From Oscillospiraceae bacterium (GTDB lineage: Bacteria; Bacillota; Clostridia; Oscillospirales; Ruminococcaceae): a DNA stretch of 64,000 nt. A program made the position numbers and the translations under genes. The stretch spans positions 1-64,000 of the forward strand of contig JAGAUA010000020.1 in assembly GCA_017847885.1 (NCBI GenBank), given 5' to 3'. The notes under the pieces were generated by a model. It ran no database searches. It was given only the letters and a program-made list of their open reading frames with translations, and was not told where the DNA came from. Positions 1 through 8,746 of the stretch are shown here, one piece after another. Every line of letters starts with the position of its first letter. Positions within the stretch are counted from its first letter, which is position 1.

Positions 1-3000
1 GGTCGGTCAGCGTACATTCCGTCGCGCCCTCACGGGCGTGTGAGTTGGAATGTGAAGCAATACTGCAATGAAAACGAGGACACATGGTCGCGCCCTCACG
101 GGCGTGTGAGTTGAAATATGGGCAATAGTGAAACGCTGCTTGCCGCGGATAGTCGCGCCCTCACGGGCGTGTGAGTTGAAATTTCATCAAGCTTTGCAGC
201 CGACGGACTGTTAGGGTCGCGCCCTCACGGGCGTGTGAGTTGAAATGATATGCCAGCCTTTCGGCGGTCTGGGATTTTTCGTCGCGCCCTCACGGGCGTG
301 TGAGTTGAAATTTCAATACCTTCCGAGAGCGCATAGGCTTCAAGGGTCGCGCCCTCACGGGCGTGTGAGTTGAAATATCCGGTTGGAAACTATAAAGCAA
401 TGTTGCCGTGGTCGCGCCCTCACGGGCGTGTGAGTTGAAATGTAACCTCCTGCACGGATTCCCTAAACGGTTGCTGTCGCGCCCTCACGGGCGTGTGAGT
501 TGAAATACGCCGCCACCCGAAGAACTCGGCACTGATATACCGTCGCGCCCTCACGGGCGTGTGAGTTGAAATTTTAAAAAATGTGTCGTTTTGATACATT
601 AATGATAGTCGCGCCCTCACGGGCGTGTGAGTTGAAATTTTAAGGCTATCTATGTACGCCATGCAAAGAAGGTCGCGCCCTCACGGGCGTGTGAGTTGAA
701 ATATTTATGCGATATGATGTATAAACGTTTGAAATCGTCGCGCCCTCACGGGCGTGTGAGTTGAAATTTCGGGGTCTTTGTCCCAATTATCGATAATCAT
801 GTCGCGCCCTCACGGGCGTGTGAGTTGAAATTAGCCTTATGGGAGCTATTCACGAAGCTGAAATTGTCGCGCCCTCACGGGCGTGTGAGTTGAAATCAGC
901 AGTTTCATCAAACAGTTTAATATTTACGCGTGTCGCGCCCTCACGGGCGTGTGAGTTGAAATGTCTTTCGGAACACCTCAAGGCGACAGGTTTACGTCGC
1001 GCCCTCACGGGCGTGTGAGTTGAAATCGTTTCCGGGTCAGACCTCGTTCTTTGATGATGGTCGCGCCCTCACGGGCGTGTGAGTTGAAATTCAAAAAACT
1101 ATTGCATAATACTCCATTATGTGGGTCGCGCCCTCACGGGCGTGTGAGTTGAAATTCGGGCGGCGTTGTGGAGATGAACACGGCACTCGGGTCGCGCCCT
1201 CACGGGCGTGTGAGTTGAAATCCTGTCGGAGATGCCGTCTGTGAAATGACATGTAGTCGCGCCCTCACGGGCGTGTGAGTTGAAATGTTGCTGTCGGCAA
1301 AAATGCCGTAGTTGCCGTTGGTCGCGCCCTCACGGGCGTGTGAGTTGAAATTCCTGTTCCAGCATATTTGTTTATTAAATCTTGGGTCGCGCCCTCACGG
1401 GCGTGTGAGTTGAAATGTGCGTTAAGATTTATTCTCGATTTTCACAACGACGTCGCGCCCTCACGGGCGTGTGAGTTGAAATCGATGTTTTTCCCATTAT
1501 CGACATTTGGAATGAAAGTCGCGCCCTCACGGGCGTGTGAGTTGAAATGACGAAATCAAAATCAATCTGCGAATAAGTTCCGGTCGCGCCCTCACGGGCG
1601 TGTGAGTTGAAATCGCAAGGCGTGACCCATTAGGATATGCCCCAACTCGTCGCGCCCTCACGGGCGTGTGAGTTGAAATGCAGCAGGCGTTGGAAATCGA
1701 AATCAATTCCTGCGTCGCGCCCTCACGGGCGTGTGAGTTGAAATCACTAACACGGTAGTTGTCATTCATTATAACCTTGTCGCGCCCTCACGGGCGTGTG
1801 AGTTGAAATTTTGATTTCGTCCTCGTTTGAGGTATAAATAATAGTCGCGCCCTCACGGGCGTGTGAGTTGAAATGTGCCGGGGGGGCGTGCCAAAATCGC
1901 CGTAGAGTGTCGCGCCCTCACGGGCGTGTGAGTTGAAATGCGTTTCGGTAAAAATGTCATAAGCACCTGCGATGTCGCGCCCTCACGGGCGTGTGAGTTG
2001 AAATTGAAATAATTTCATAATCCATAAAACCACCTCATGGTCGCGCCCTCACGGGCGTGTGAGTTGAAATGCCTGTCCGCCGAGAAACTAATTTACGAAA
2101 TATTCGTCGCGCCCTCACGGGCGTGTGAGTTGAAATATTTTTTCTTTGTATGGTAACAATGTTTCATCGTGTCGCGCCCTCACGGGCGTGTGAGTTGAAA
2201 TCTGAAAAAAAGGAATGAAATCACGGAAAGAAAATGGTCGCGCCCTCACGGGCGTGTGAGTTGAAATGAATGGAAGAGTCGCCGCAATATTCTTTTTGAA
2301 CTGTCGCGCCCTCACGGGCGTGTGAGTTGAAATCAGCAGAGGTTTGACCTTGTAAATGTTTTTGTCCGGTCGCGCCCTCACGGGCGTGTGAGTTGAAATA
2401 TTTCATCACTTTCTACAACGGTCAATCCGTCAACGTCGCGCCCTCACGGGCGTGTGAGTTGAAATGTCGGCAAACTTTGTTTCCCTTGCGCCGTCTATCG
2501 TCGCGCCCTCACGGGCGTGTGAGTTGAAATCAATGATACTTTTGTTAAGCCGCAAATAACGGAGTCGCGCCCTCACGGGCGTGTGAGTTGAAATATCACA
2601 ATTCTTTTCATAGCCTTTCCGAATTCCGTCGCGCCCTCACGGGCGTGTGAGTTGAAATAAAAAATCCGATAACGATAAAAACAAAGGTTATCAACGTCGC
2701 GCCCTCACGGGCGTGTGAGTTGAAATTTGAGCCGTCAGAATAACGAACATCACCATAATGTCGCGCCCTCACGGGCGTGTGAGTTGAAATTGCTTTAAGT
2801 CTTTATCTTCCTTTAGGTCGCGCAGTCGCGCCCTCACGGGCGTGTGAGTTGAAATAAATCTGTGAACGCCTTGTTGGGTACCTCGTCTGGTCGCGCCCTC
2901 ACGGGCGTGTGAGTTGAAATTAGCTTGCTGACGTGCGTCGCAAAGGAATGTACCGGTCGCGCCCTCACGGGCGTGTGAGTTGAAATATACTCAGATGGTG

Positions 3001-3380
3001 ATAGTATTTTCCGCGTCGCTGTCGCGCCCTCACGGGCGTGTGAGTTGAAATGACAAGATTTGGTCGGAATATAGCCAAATTCAAGCGTCGCGCCCTCACG
3101 GGCGTGTGAGTTGAAATTCTCATATTTTAGAGCATACTCATCAACGTTTCCTGTCGCGCCCTCACGGGCGTGTGAGTTGAAATGATTTTCACAACCTCGG
3201 CCGTTTTCAGCGCTAACGTCGCGCCCTCACGGGCGTGTGAGTTGAAATTTTGCGCGGTAAAAACTTCAAATTATTCCGTTTAGGTCGCGCCCTCACGGGC
3301 GTGTGAGTTGAAATAGGGCGGCAGCAGGTGACACGGAAGAGGTCACTAAGTCGCGCCCTCACGGGCGTGTGAGTTAAAAT
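1..3380 (+). CRISPR. CRISPR array, 52 repeats / 51 complete spacers, type I-C-like repeat
   Basis: A 31-bp repeat begins GTCGCGCCC, has the centre TCACGGGCG and ends GAGTTGAAAT. It occurs 52 times, first at 21-51 and last at 3350-3380. Spacers are 33-37 bp and none was seen to be duplicated. The repeat folds as a hairpin (CGCCC/GGGCG around TCAC) and its 3' end resembles the TTGAAAT handle of type I-C repeats. This orientation puts the leader and cas genes upstream of position 1, outside the window. The 20 bases before the first visible repeat look like part of another spacer, so the array is probably longer. The first visible repeat carries A28G and the last carries G27A; the last is the expected degenerate trailer-end repeat. 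The short proteins encoded across the array are artefacts. Confidence 0.98.
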
Positions 3381-3486
3381 TCACAGCCGTGCCGATTTTA
3401 AAAGCGGAATCGGCACACATTCGGGCTGACTGAATTTTTGCTTCCATATCAGCAATATTTACTATGCGTTCACTTATGACTTTCAT
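3346..3486 (-). pseudogene. 46-codon ORF running into the last CRISPR repeat; probable gene remnant
   Basis: An ATG at 3486, preceded by a weak AAAAGGG ribosome site, opens a frame beginning MKVISERIVNIADMEAKIQS. It reads about 36 protein-like residues, then enters the terminal CRISPR repeat, where it spells NFNSHAREGAT and stops at TAG 3346-3348. The first part looks like the N-terminus of a real protein and the last ten residues are repeat sequence. The simplest reading is a gene whose 3' part was lost where the array now ends. It lies downstream of the MNT/HEPN patch on the same strand, but a terminator-like hairpin separates it from that patch. No family was recognised, and it may be untranslated. 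Confidence 0.3.
3389..3416. repeat. 9-bp perfect hairpin just after the array
   Basis: GTGCCGATT at 3389-3397 pairs with AATCGGCAC at 3408-3416 around a 10-nt loop, nine bases after the last CRISPR repeat. No T-run follows on either strand, so it is not a convincing intrinsic terminator. It also lies inside the remnant ORF on the minus strand. Confidence 0.4.
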
Positions 3487-3512
3487 TTTTCCCAACCCTT
3501 TTAGGCAAAATT

Positions 3513-3540
3513 AAAAGCACCCTTATTCAGAGTGCTTATT
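3513..3540 (-). terminator. Probable terminator of the small minus-strand gene
   Basis: On the minus strand AAGCAC (3537-3532) pairs with GTGCTT (3520-3515), followed by TTTAATTTT. It begins a few bases after the stop codon at 3541. The stem is short with a mismatch above it, so the call is moderate. Confidence 0.5.
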
Positions 3541-3771
3541 TCAAATTAAATCATTTTCATCGATTTCAGGAACGATATAACCCTCCCATTTTTTATTATG
3601 CTTAATACACCTGTCAATGTTTTTTATGATTTCTTCTTTTGTTATTGGAAGAAATTCTGTGCAAAAATCATCATCAAACTTTTCTTTGTATTCAACCATT
3701 TTTTCTGATAATTTTTCACTAAGCTCTTGTTCTTTCTTAGTTCTTGTATCTTTGATTTTTAAAACCCCCAT
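3541..3771 (-). CDS. Small hypothetical protein (76 aa), charged and helical
   Basis: Start ATG at 3771 is preceded by an AGGGGGA ribosome site ten bases upstream. The product is very rich in Lys and Glu. Residues 9-32 look like one amphipathic helix, followed by an acidic C-terminus (EIDENDLI). There is no signal peptide or membrane segment. It sits downstream of the HEPN gene on the same strand and is followed by a terminator-like hairpin, so it may be the last gene of that accessory operon. No family was recognised. The size and context would fit an antitoxin-like or regulatory protein, but nothing in the sequence proves that. Confidence 0.6.
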   Translation of the reverse strand: MGVLKIKDTRTKKEQELSEKLSEKMVEYKEKFDDDFCTEFLPITKEEIIKNIDRCIKHNKKWEGYIVPEIDENDLI

Positions 3772-3781
3772 ACGATTCCCC

Positions 3782-3880
3782 CTAATTCAGCATTTTGAGA
3801 AACATATCATACGCTTGAGGAAAAGCATTAATGATAATTTCAAGTTTTTCAGAATCATTCCTTGCCTCACGGTTCTTGAG
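3782..3880 (-). pseudogene. Fragment of a small gene, start lost or frameshifted
   Basis: This frame reads REARNDSEKLEIIINAFPQA and then YDMFLKMLN before TAG at 3784-3782, ten bases ahead of the next gene. It is protein-like but has no usable start codon and is closed upstream by TAA. A frame one base off begins MRFGILTQE at about 3896 and stops soon after. Joining the two frames would give a protein of about 40 residues, so this looks like a short gene broken by a frameshift. Its 5' part overlaps a stretch that resembles a decayed CRISPR repeat. No family was recognised. Confidence 0.3.
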
Positions 3881-3887
3881 TTAAAAT
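3863..3887 (+). repeat. Possible decayed solitary CRISPR repeat
   Basis: CCTCACGG (3865-3872) and TGAGTT followed by AAAAT (3877-3887) match the CRISPR repeat in order and orientation, with one base deleted and the GCGTG segment changed. The G-to-A change in TTAAAAT is shared with the terminal repeat at 3350-3380. It lies about 480 bp beyond the array. The match is partial and chance cannot be excluded. Confidence 0.25.
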
Positions 3888-3917
3888 TCCGAATCTCATT
3901 GGTAAATTAAAACAGCA

Positions 3918-4361
3918 CTACTTCTTCCCCCGCTTATGATAGCTGTTATAATCAAACTTAACAGCGTCGCAGATAAACTCCGTCATTTCCTCGGTTGCGG
4001 CAAGAATATCCTCCGCAAGCTCGCGGCTTATCTCCTCGGGAATATCGGCAGGGTACCGCGTCTCGATATAGAAACGGTTAAGAAGCGTGCTTTTGCCTAT
4101 CCATTGTGTAAAGGCTTGGTCGGTCAACGCCGCCTGCTTGCAGAGCCATGTCAGGTTGTGACCATCGAAAAGCTTGCGGTGCTTGAAAAGGAGGAACGCC
4201 TTCAGACTCTTTTCTATCGCCTGCTGGCAATGGAAAACCGTGGGGCCGTACAGGCGGTTATCCTCGATAAGCATACGTGCCGCCAGCAGGTCCTGATACG
4301 CGTGATAAAGCCAGTCAAAATAGCGTTTGCTGTCCGTCGTGTGGTTACTTCTTCTGCTCAT
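3918..4361 (-). CDS. HEPN domain protein, partner of the adjacent nucleotidyltransferase-like gene
   Basis: Start chosen at ATG 4361 (MSRRSNHTTDSKRYFDW), which has a GAGAGGA ribosome site and overlaps the end of the upstream gene by 17 bases. The longer frame to 4415 has no such site. The body matches small HEPN proteins: an N-terminal helix with a WLYHAYQDLLAARML pattern, then FHCQQAIEKSLKAFLLFK, a GHNLTWL segment and a YIETRYP motif near the end. HEPN proteins next to minimal nucleotidyltransferases are commonly toxin-antitoxin pairs, in which HEPN is an RNase and the partner AMPylates or binds it. A possible Rx5H (RKLFDGH) is present, but whether it is the RNase motif cannot be judged by eye. 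Confidence 0.75.
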   Translation of the reverse strand: MSRRSNHTTDSKRYFDWLYHAYQDLLAARMLIEDNRLYGPTVFHCQQAIEKSLKAFLLFKHRKLFDGHNLTWLCKQAALTDQAFTQWIGKSTLLNRFYIETRYPADIPEEISRELAEDILAATEEMTEFICDAVKFDYNSYHKRGKK

Positions 4362-4662
4362 ATAGCAAATTCCTCTCGGTATCAATTCTGTACGCAAAGG
4401 TGCAGTCGTCGTCAATGCACTCGGTCCACTCGCTTACGGTGTATACGATTATGTCGCAGGGAACGGGGCAGTCGGTTTTCAGCAGTATCTCCGTTTCAAG
4501 GTCGGCATGGCTCGAATACTTGTCGGCAACAACAATGCAGACCTTGAACGATGTCAGCTCGCCCTTGGAATTATTTTTTTGGGATACGAGAAAAATCTGG
4601 AACGGGTCGCAGATACGTATGATATCCTCGGTCATTTCCTTTATTATCGGGTTTTGGTTCAT
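4345..4662 (-). CDS. Minimal nucleotidyltransferase-like protein with a degenerate active site
   Basis: Starts at ATG 4662 behind an AAAGGGG ribosome site. The 105-aa product has the MNT layout: a first strand (IFLVSQKN), a second (SFKVCIVVAD) and a VPCDIIVYTVSEW strand. In active enzymes the first loop carries GSxxxG and the next strand a DxD metal site. Here these read SQKNNSKG and FKV, so the usual catalytic residues appear lost. The last Asp, in CDIIVYT, remains. Position and overlap with the HEPN gene support a two-gene module. It may be a non-catalytic antidote or a divergent family; the assignment rests on pattern and context. Confidence 0.6.
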   Translation of the reverse strand: MNQNPIIKEMTEDIIRICDPFQIFLVSQKNNSKGELTSFKVCIVVADKYSSHADLETEILLKTDCPVPCDIIVYTVSEWTECIDDDCTFAYRIDTERNLLYEQKK

Positions 4663-4690
4663 GTTATCAGCCCCTTTATATTAATATAGC

Positions 4691-4735
4691 AAAAATGCGC
4701 TGTCGGACGATACAAAACGTACTCCGCAGCGCACT
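4691..4735 (-). terminator. Terminator of the fatty-acid operon after acpP
   Basis: TGCGCTG (4696-4702) pairs with CAGCGCA (4727-4733) and CGGA (4704-4707) with TCCG (4723-4726), giving an 11-bp bulged stem. On the minus strand it is followed by TTTTTG. It lies about 15 bases after the acpP stop and separates the operon from the MNT/HEPN genes. Confidence 0.8.
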
Positions 4736-4749
4736 TCCCGTTTCTGAAC

Positions 4750-4977
4750 TTACTGATTGTCTTCGATATACTTAACGATATCGCCGACAGTCTTGATGCC
4801 CTCAACAGCTTCATCGGGAATTTCAACATCGAATTCCTCTTCAAGGCTCATTACGAGGTCAACAACGTCGAGAGAATCTGCGCCAAGGTCGTCCTGAATG
4901 TTAGCGCCTGCTGTAACCTTATCAGCCTCAACGTCGAGCTGGTCAATAATGATTTCCTTTACCTTATCGAATACCAT
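4750..4977 (-). CDS. acpP: Acyl carrier protein
   Basis: Start chosen at ATG 4977 ([10 protein letters not shown]), which follows a GGAGG site by eight bases. The upstream in-frame ATG at 4995 lies before that site. The 75-aa acidic protein carries the [10 protein letters not shown] motif, whose Ser receives 4'-phosphopantetheine from CoA. It shuttles acyl chains between the Fab enzymes encoded upstream on the same strand. It is the last gene of the acc/fab operon, 65 bases after accA, and is followed by a strong terminator. Length and sequence are typical. Confidence 0.97.
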   Translation of the reverse strand: MVFDKVKEIIIDQLDVEADKVTAGANIQDDLGADSLDVVDLVMSLEEEFDVEIPDEAVEGIKTVGDIVKYIEDNQ

Positions 4978-5042
4978 GATATTGCCTCCGTTCATATTAT
5001 TTTTATTTATAAAGACATACGTCTCTATATGCTGTAAAAATT

Positions 5043-5855
5043 TTACTCGATGAACTCACCGATTTTTCTAAACTTAGTATATCGTTCATTTAGCAAAACG
5101 TCAATATCTATTTTCATTTTTTTGTGTAGAGTTTTATATAAAAATTCACCTATATTTTCGGCAGTTTGACTAATATCGTTATGAGCGCCGCCAAAAGGCT
5201 CCTCGATTATCTTCTCTGCCACACCAAGCTCAAGCATATCCTCGGCTGTAATTTTCATTATGGAGCAGGCTTCCTTCTCCCTGCCTGCGTCCTTCCAGAG
5301 GATAGAAGCAAAGCCTCGGGGGGAAATCACCGAATAAATGGAATTTTCCAGCACCGCAAGCTCGTCGCATACTCCGAGAGCAAGCGCGCCGCCGCTTCCG
5401 CCCTCGCCAAGCACAACGCTTATCACGGGAGTCCTAAGCCGCATAAATTCCATAAGATTTCTTGCAATAGCCTCGCCCTGTCCGCGCTTTTCCGCTTCAA
5501 CGCCGCAGAACGCGCCGGGGGTGTCGATAAAGCATATCACGGGACGGTGAAACTTCTCCGCCTGTTTTGCAAGCCTGAGCGCCTTGCGGTAGCCCTCGGG
5601 GTGGGGCATAGCAAAGTTGCTGTCCTTGTTTTCGTTGATATTTCTGCCCTTTACCTCGGCAATGACCGTAACGGGTATGCCGCTTATGGAAGCGATGCCG
5701 CCCATAATTGCACCGTCATCGCCGTAAAGGCGGTCGCCGTGCATCTCCCAGAACTCGTCGAAGATAAGGGGGATATAGTCCCGAATGGTAGGTCTGCCCT
5801 TGTGGCGCACTACCTCGAGACGCTCATAGGGGGTAAGCTTGTTTAATTTTTCCAT
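5043..5855 (-). CDS. accA: Acetyl-CoA carboxylase carboxyltransferase subunit alpha
   Basis: Transfers the carboxyl group from carboxybiotin to acetyl-CoA together with AccD, making malonyl-CoA. The 270-aa protein has the crotonase-like DTPGAFCG segment (residues 111-118) and [12 protein letters not shown] (150-161). It is shorter than the enterobacterial enzyme because the N-terminal extension is missing, as in many Clostridia. Its ATG shares a base with the accD stop (TAATG), so the two subunits are translationally coupled. Confidence 0.96.
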   Translation of the reverse strand: MEKLNKLTPYERLEVVRHKGRPTIRDYIPLIFDEFWEMHGDRLYGDDGAIMGGIASISGIPVTVIAEVKGRNINENKDSNFAMPHPEGYRKALRLAKQAEKFHRPVICFIDTPGAFCGVEAEKRGQGEAIARNLMEFMRLRTPVISVVLGEGGSGGALALGVCDELAVLENSIYSVISPRGFASILWKDAGREKEACSIMKITAEDMLELGVAEKIIEEPFGGAHNDISQTAENIGEFLYKTLHKKMKIDIDVLLNERYTKFRKIGEFIE

Positions 5856-6733
5856 TATGCGTTACCTCCTGTTTTGTGAAGCTTAAGAATATGCGCAATA
5901 GTACGGCGCATGGACTTGCGCTCGACTATCATATCTGCAAAGCCGTGTTCAAGCATAAATTCCGCCGACTGGAAATCATCGGGAAGCCGCTGCTTGATAG
6001 TGCCCTCGATAACGCGCCTTCCTGCAAAACCGATAAGTACCTTCGGTTCTGCAATTATGATGTCCCCCAAAGAAGCAAAGGAAGCGGTCACACCGCCCGT
6101 TGTGGGGTCGGTCATAACTGTGATGTAGAGCAGTCCTGCGTCGCTGTGGCGAGCCGCTGCACCGCTTGTCTTAGCCATCTGCATAAGGGAAACTATGCCC
6201 TCCTGCATTCTTGCGCCGCCCGAAGCGGTAAAAAGAATTATCGGCAGCCTGTTTTCGGTGGCATACTCAAATGCACGGGTAATTTTTTCGCCCACAACGC
6301 TTCCCATGGAAGCCATCATGTAACGCGAGTCCATTACGCCGATAACGCATTTTTCGCCCCGTATGGTACATTCGCCCGTTATAACAGCGTCCTTTAAGCC
6401 CGTGCTTTCACGGAGCTTTTGCTGCTTTTCGGCATAGTCGGGGAAATCTATCGGGTTTGCGCTTAGCATATCCGCGTCAAACTCGCTGAAGCTGTCTTTA
6501 TCGGCAATAAGGCTGATACGCTCGGGAGCGGTAAGCCGTGCGTGATAGCCGCATTCGGGGCACACTCTGAGATTTTTTTCAAGCTCTTCGGTCATTATCA
6601 CGTTAAGACACCGAGGGCACTTGAACAGCATATTGTCGGGCACTCTTACGGCTGAGTCGTCTTTTTCCGTTTTTTCCTCATCATTTCCGTTAAGACGAAC
6701 CTTGACCACATTAAATAACTCTTCCAGACCCAA
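5855..6733 (-). CDS. accD: Acetyl-CoA carboxylase carboxyltransferase subunit beta
   Basis: A TTG start at 6733 is chosen because AAAGGAG lies eight bases upstream and the product then begins [10 protein letters not shown], as in the family. The open frame extends to 6811 without a ribosome site. The 292-aa protein has the N-terminal zinc ribbon (Cys 39, 42, 58, 61) and the carboxyltransferase core with SGGARMQEG. With AccA it forms the alpha2-beta2 carboxyltransferase. It overlaps accA by one base and follows the zinc-ribbon membrane gene. Confidence 0.95.
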   Translation of the reverse strand: MGLEELFNVVKVRLNGNDEEKTEKDDSAVRVPDNMLFKCPRCLNVIMTEELEKNLRVCPECGYHARLTAPERISLIADKDSFSEFDADMLSANPIDFPDYAEKQQKLRESTGLKDAVITGECTIRGEKCVIGVMDSRYMMASMGSVVGEKITRAFEYATENRLPIILFTASGGARMQEGIVSLMQMAKTSGAAARHSDAGLLYITVMTDPTTGGVTASFASLGDIIIAEPKVLIGFAGRRVIEGTIKQRLPDDFQSAEFMLEHGFADMIVERKSMRRTIAHILKLHKTGGNA

Positions 6734-6773
6734 GTTGTTCACTCCTTTTATGAATAGCTGAAAATCTGTCTCA

Positions 6774-7361
6774 TCAGGGAGGCAGTATAAATCCGAGGAC
6801 GATCGCGGCAATAAAGATCCATTTATAGCTGCTGTTTTTCAAGTCGTTTTTATCCATAATAAATAAGATCACTCCAATAATAGGAAAGAAAAACGACATA
6901 AGCAGCATCCACCAATATTTCTGGAAAAACTCCCCGATACTGCCCGTATTGTTTGCAGTCTGATTTGCGAAAGGCGAGTTGTACGGCTTAAAGCTGCCGT
7001 CCTGGTTTGCGTAGGGGTTTCCGTTGTCGGCAGCAGTATTAACATTGTTTGCAAAGGGACTTCCTTCCGCAGCACCCTTGTTTGCAAAGGGGCTTTCCTC
7101 CGCAGTACCCTTAACAGTCTTTCCGCCGTTATCGCGAACCTTGAATTTGGGCGGGTCGGCACGTCCCGGGTATATCTCATCCATCTGCACGTCGGGGGTA
7201 ATTTCCCTCATCTGCATGGGTTCCTCGGGTTGGGGGTAATCCGACGGTTCATAGTTGTAGACCGCGCTCAGATCCTCCTCGCTGGGAACGGTATATCCGC
7301 AGGACGGACACTCGCCCTTAACGAGCCTGCCCTGACAAAGCGGACATCTTTTTTCTGCCAA
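6774..7361 (-). CDS. Zinc-ribbon membrane protein of unknown function in the acc operon
   Basis: Starts at TTG 7361, eight bases after AAGGAG. The 195-aa product begins with a zinc ribbon (CPLCQ...CPSCG, residues 6-21). A long low-complexity linker follows, with repeated SPFAN/NPYAN motifs rich in Pro, Asn and Gly (about 90-135). Two C-terminal membrane segments come last (about 148-168 and 178-195). The layout suggests a small membrane protein with a cytoplasmic zinc-ribbon head. It lies between accC and accD with short gaps, so it is co-transcribed, but no function in lipid synthesis can be read from it. Confidence 0.8.
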   Translation of the reverse strand: MAEKRCPLCQGRLVKGECPSCGYTVPSEEDLSAVYNYEPSDYPQPEEPMQMREITPDVQMDEIYPGRADPPKFKVRDNGGKTVKGTAEESPFANKGAAEGSPFANNVNTAADNGNPYANQDGSFKPYNSPFANQTANNTGSIGEFFQKYWWMLLMSFFFPIIGVILFIMDKNDLKNSSYKWIFIAAIVLGFILPP

Positions 7362-7385
7362 TCAAATCACTCCTTAGTGCGCGCC

Positions 7386-8726
7386 CTACTTCATCTTTCT
7401 GCCCAGATAGCCGATGTCATATTTTCCCTCTTCAAACACGGGGTCGCGGATAAGGGAAAGCTGAAAATCAATGTTGGTATCCACGCCCTCCACGATAAAT
7501 TCAGCCAGCGCCCAGTTCATTTTGGCAATAGCTTCCTTTCGTGTGGGAGCGTAAACAATAAGCTTTGCGATCATGCTGTCATAGTAAGGGGAAATTGTGT
7601 AGCCCTGATAAGCGGAGCTGTCAATGCGTATTCCGGGACCGCCGGGGATATGCAGAGAATTTATCTTTCCGGGGCAGGGACGGAAATTATGCTCGGGACT
7701 TTCCGCGTTTATGCGGCACTCGATAGCGTGCCCCTTGATACGGATATCCTCCTGCTCGTAGGGAAGCTCCTTGCCTGCCGCAATTTTAAGCTGCGCCTGA
7801 ACAAGATCCACGCCTGTAACAAACTCGGTAATGGGGTGTTCCACCTGAATACGGGTGTTCATCTCCATAAAATAGAAATTCTTCTTGTCGTCCACAAGGA
7901 ACTCGATAGTGCCTGCGTTGTAGTAGCCGCAAGCCTTTGCCGCCGCCACAGCCGCTCTGCCCATTCTGTCCCTAAGACCCGTGTCCATGATGACCGCAGG
8001 GCTTTCCTCCAGCACCTTCTGGTTGCGGCGCTGCATGGAGCAGTCGCGCTCGCCAAGGTGGATAACGTTGCCGTGCATATCCGCAAGTATCTGAAACTCG
8101 ATATGCTTGGGGTTGACGATGAATTTCTCCATGTAAATGCTGTCGTCGCCGAAGTAATTCAGCGCCTCCTGCTTTGCCTCGGTTATACGTGCTTCAAGGT
8201 CTTCCATGCGCTCAACGAGACGGATACCCCGTCCGCCGCCGCCTGCCGACGCCTTGACCATAAGGGGAAAGCCTATCTCCTCGGCAAGCCTTTTGGCTTC
8301 GTCCATAGATTTTACAGCACCGTCGCTGCCGGGAATAACCGGCACGCCTGCGTTTTTCATGGTTTCCTTTGCCGCCGCCTTGTCGCCCAGCATTTCAATG
8401 GACTCGGGAGCAGGTCCGATAAAGGTTATGCCGCATTTAGCGCAGTTCCTTGCAAAAGCCGCGTTTTCGGAAAGAAAGCCGAAGCCGGGGTGAACTGCGT
8501 CCGCGCCCGTTATCTCGCAGGCTGCGATAATAGCCTTTTCGTTTAAGTAGCTGTCCTTTGTTGCAGCACCGCCTATGCAGACAGCCTCATCCGCAAGCTT
8601 TGCATGGAGAGCGTTGCGGTCGGCGGTGGAAAATACCGCAACCGTTTTCAGACCAAGCTCACGGCACGCCCGTATTACTCTGACAGCAATTTCGCCGCGG
8701 TTGGCGATAAGTACCTTTTTGAACAT
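7386..8726 (-). CDS. accC: Acetyl-CoA carboxylase biotin carboxylase subunit
   Basis: ATP-dependent carboxylation of the biotin on AccB. The 446-aa protein has the expected N-terminal domain (IANRGEIAVRVIRACRELG), the ATP-grasp glycine loop ASAGGGGRGIRL, the MNTRIQVEHPITE catalytic segment and a C-terminal biotin-carboxylase domain. Length is usual. It lies between fabZ and the zinc-ribbon gene. A 438-codon open frame on the opposite strand is its codon shadow. Confidence 0.97.
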   Translation of the reverse strand: MFKKVLIANRGEIAVRVIRACRELGLKTVAVFSTADRNALHAKLADEAVCIGGAATKDSYLNEKAIIAACEITGADAVHPGFGFLSENAAFARNCAKCGITFIGPAPESIEMLGDKAAAKETMKNAGVPVIPGSDGAVKSMDEAKRLAEEIGFPLMVKASAGGGGRGIRLVERMEDLEARITEAKQEALNYFGDDSIYMEKFIVNPKHIEFQILADMHGNVIHLGERDCSMQRRNQKVLEESPAVIMDTGLRDRMGRAAVAAAKACGYYNAGTIEFLVDDKKNFYFMEMNTRIQVEHPITEFVTGVDLVQAQLKIAAGKELPYEQEDIRIKGHAIECRINAESPEHNFRPCPGKINSLHIPGGPGIRIDSSAYQGYTISPYYDSMIAKLIVYAPTRKEAIAKMNWALAEFIVEGVDTNIDFQLSLIRDPVFEEGKYDIGYLGRKMK

Positions 8727-8746
8727 AATCTGTATCCTTTCGGAAA

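Noticed and set aside
420..2409. Open frames of 60-88 codons across the CRISPR array, full of STHTPVRAR or NSHAREGAT repeats
   Set aside because: They are translations of the CRISPR repeat and spacers, a known source of false proteins, with no ribosome sites.
7230..8546. 438-codon open frame on the plus strand opposite accC
   Set aside because: Shadow of accC codon use; no ribosome site and no recognisable protein features.
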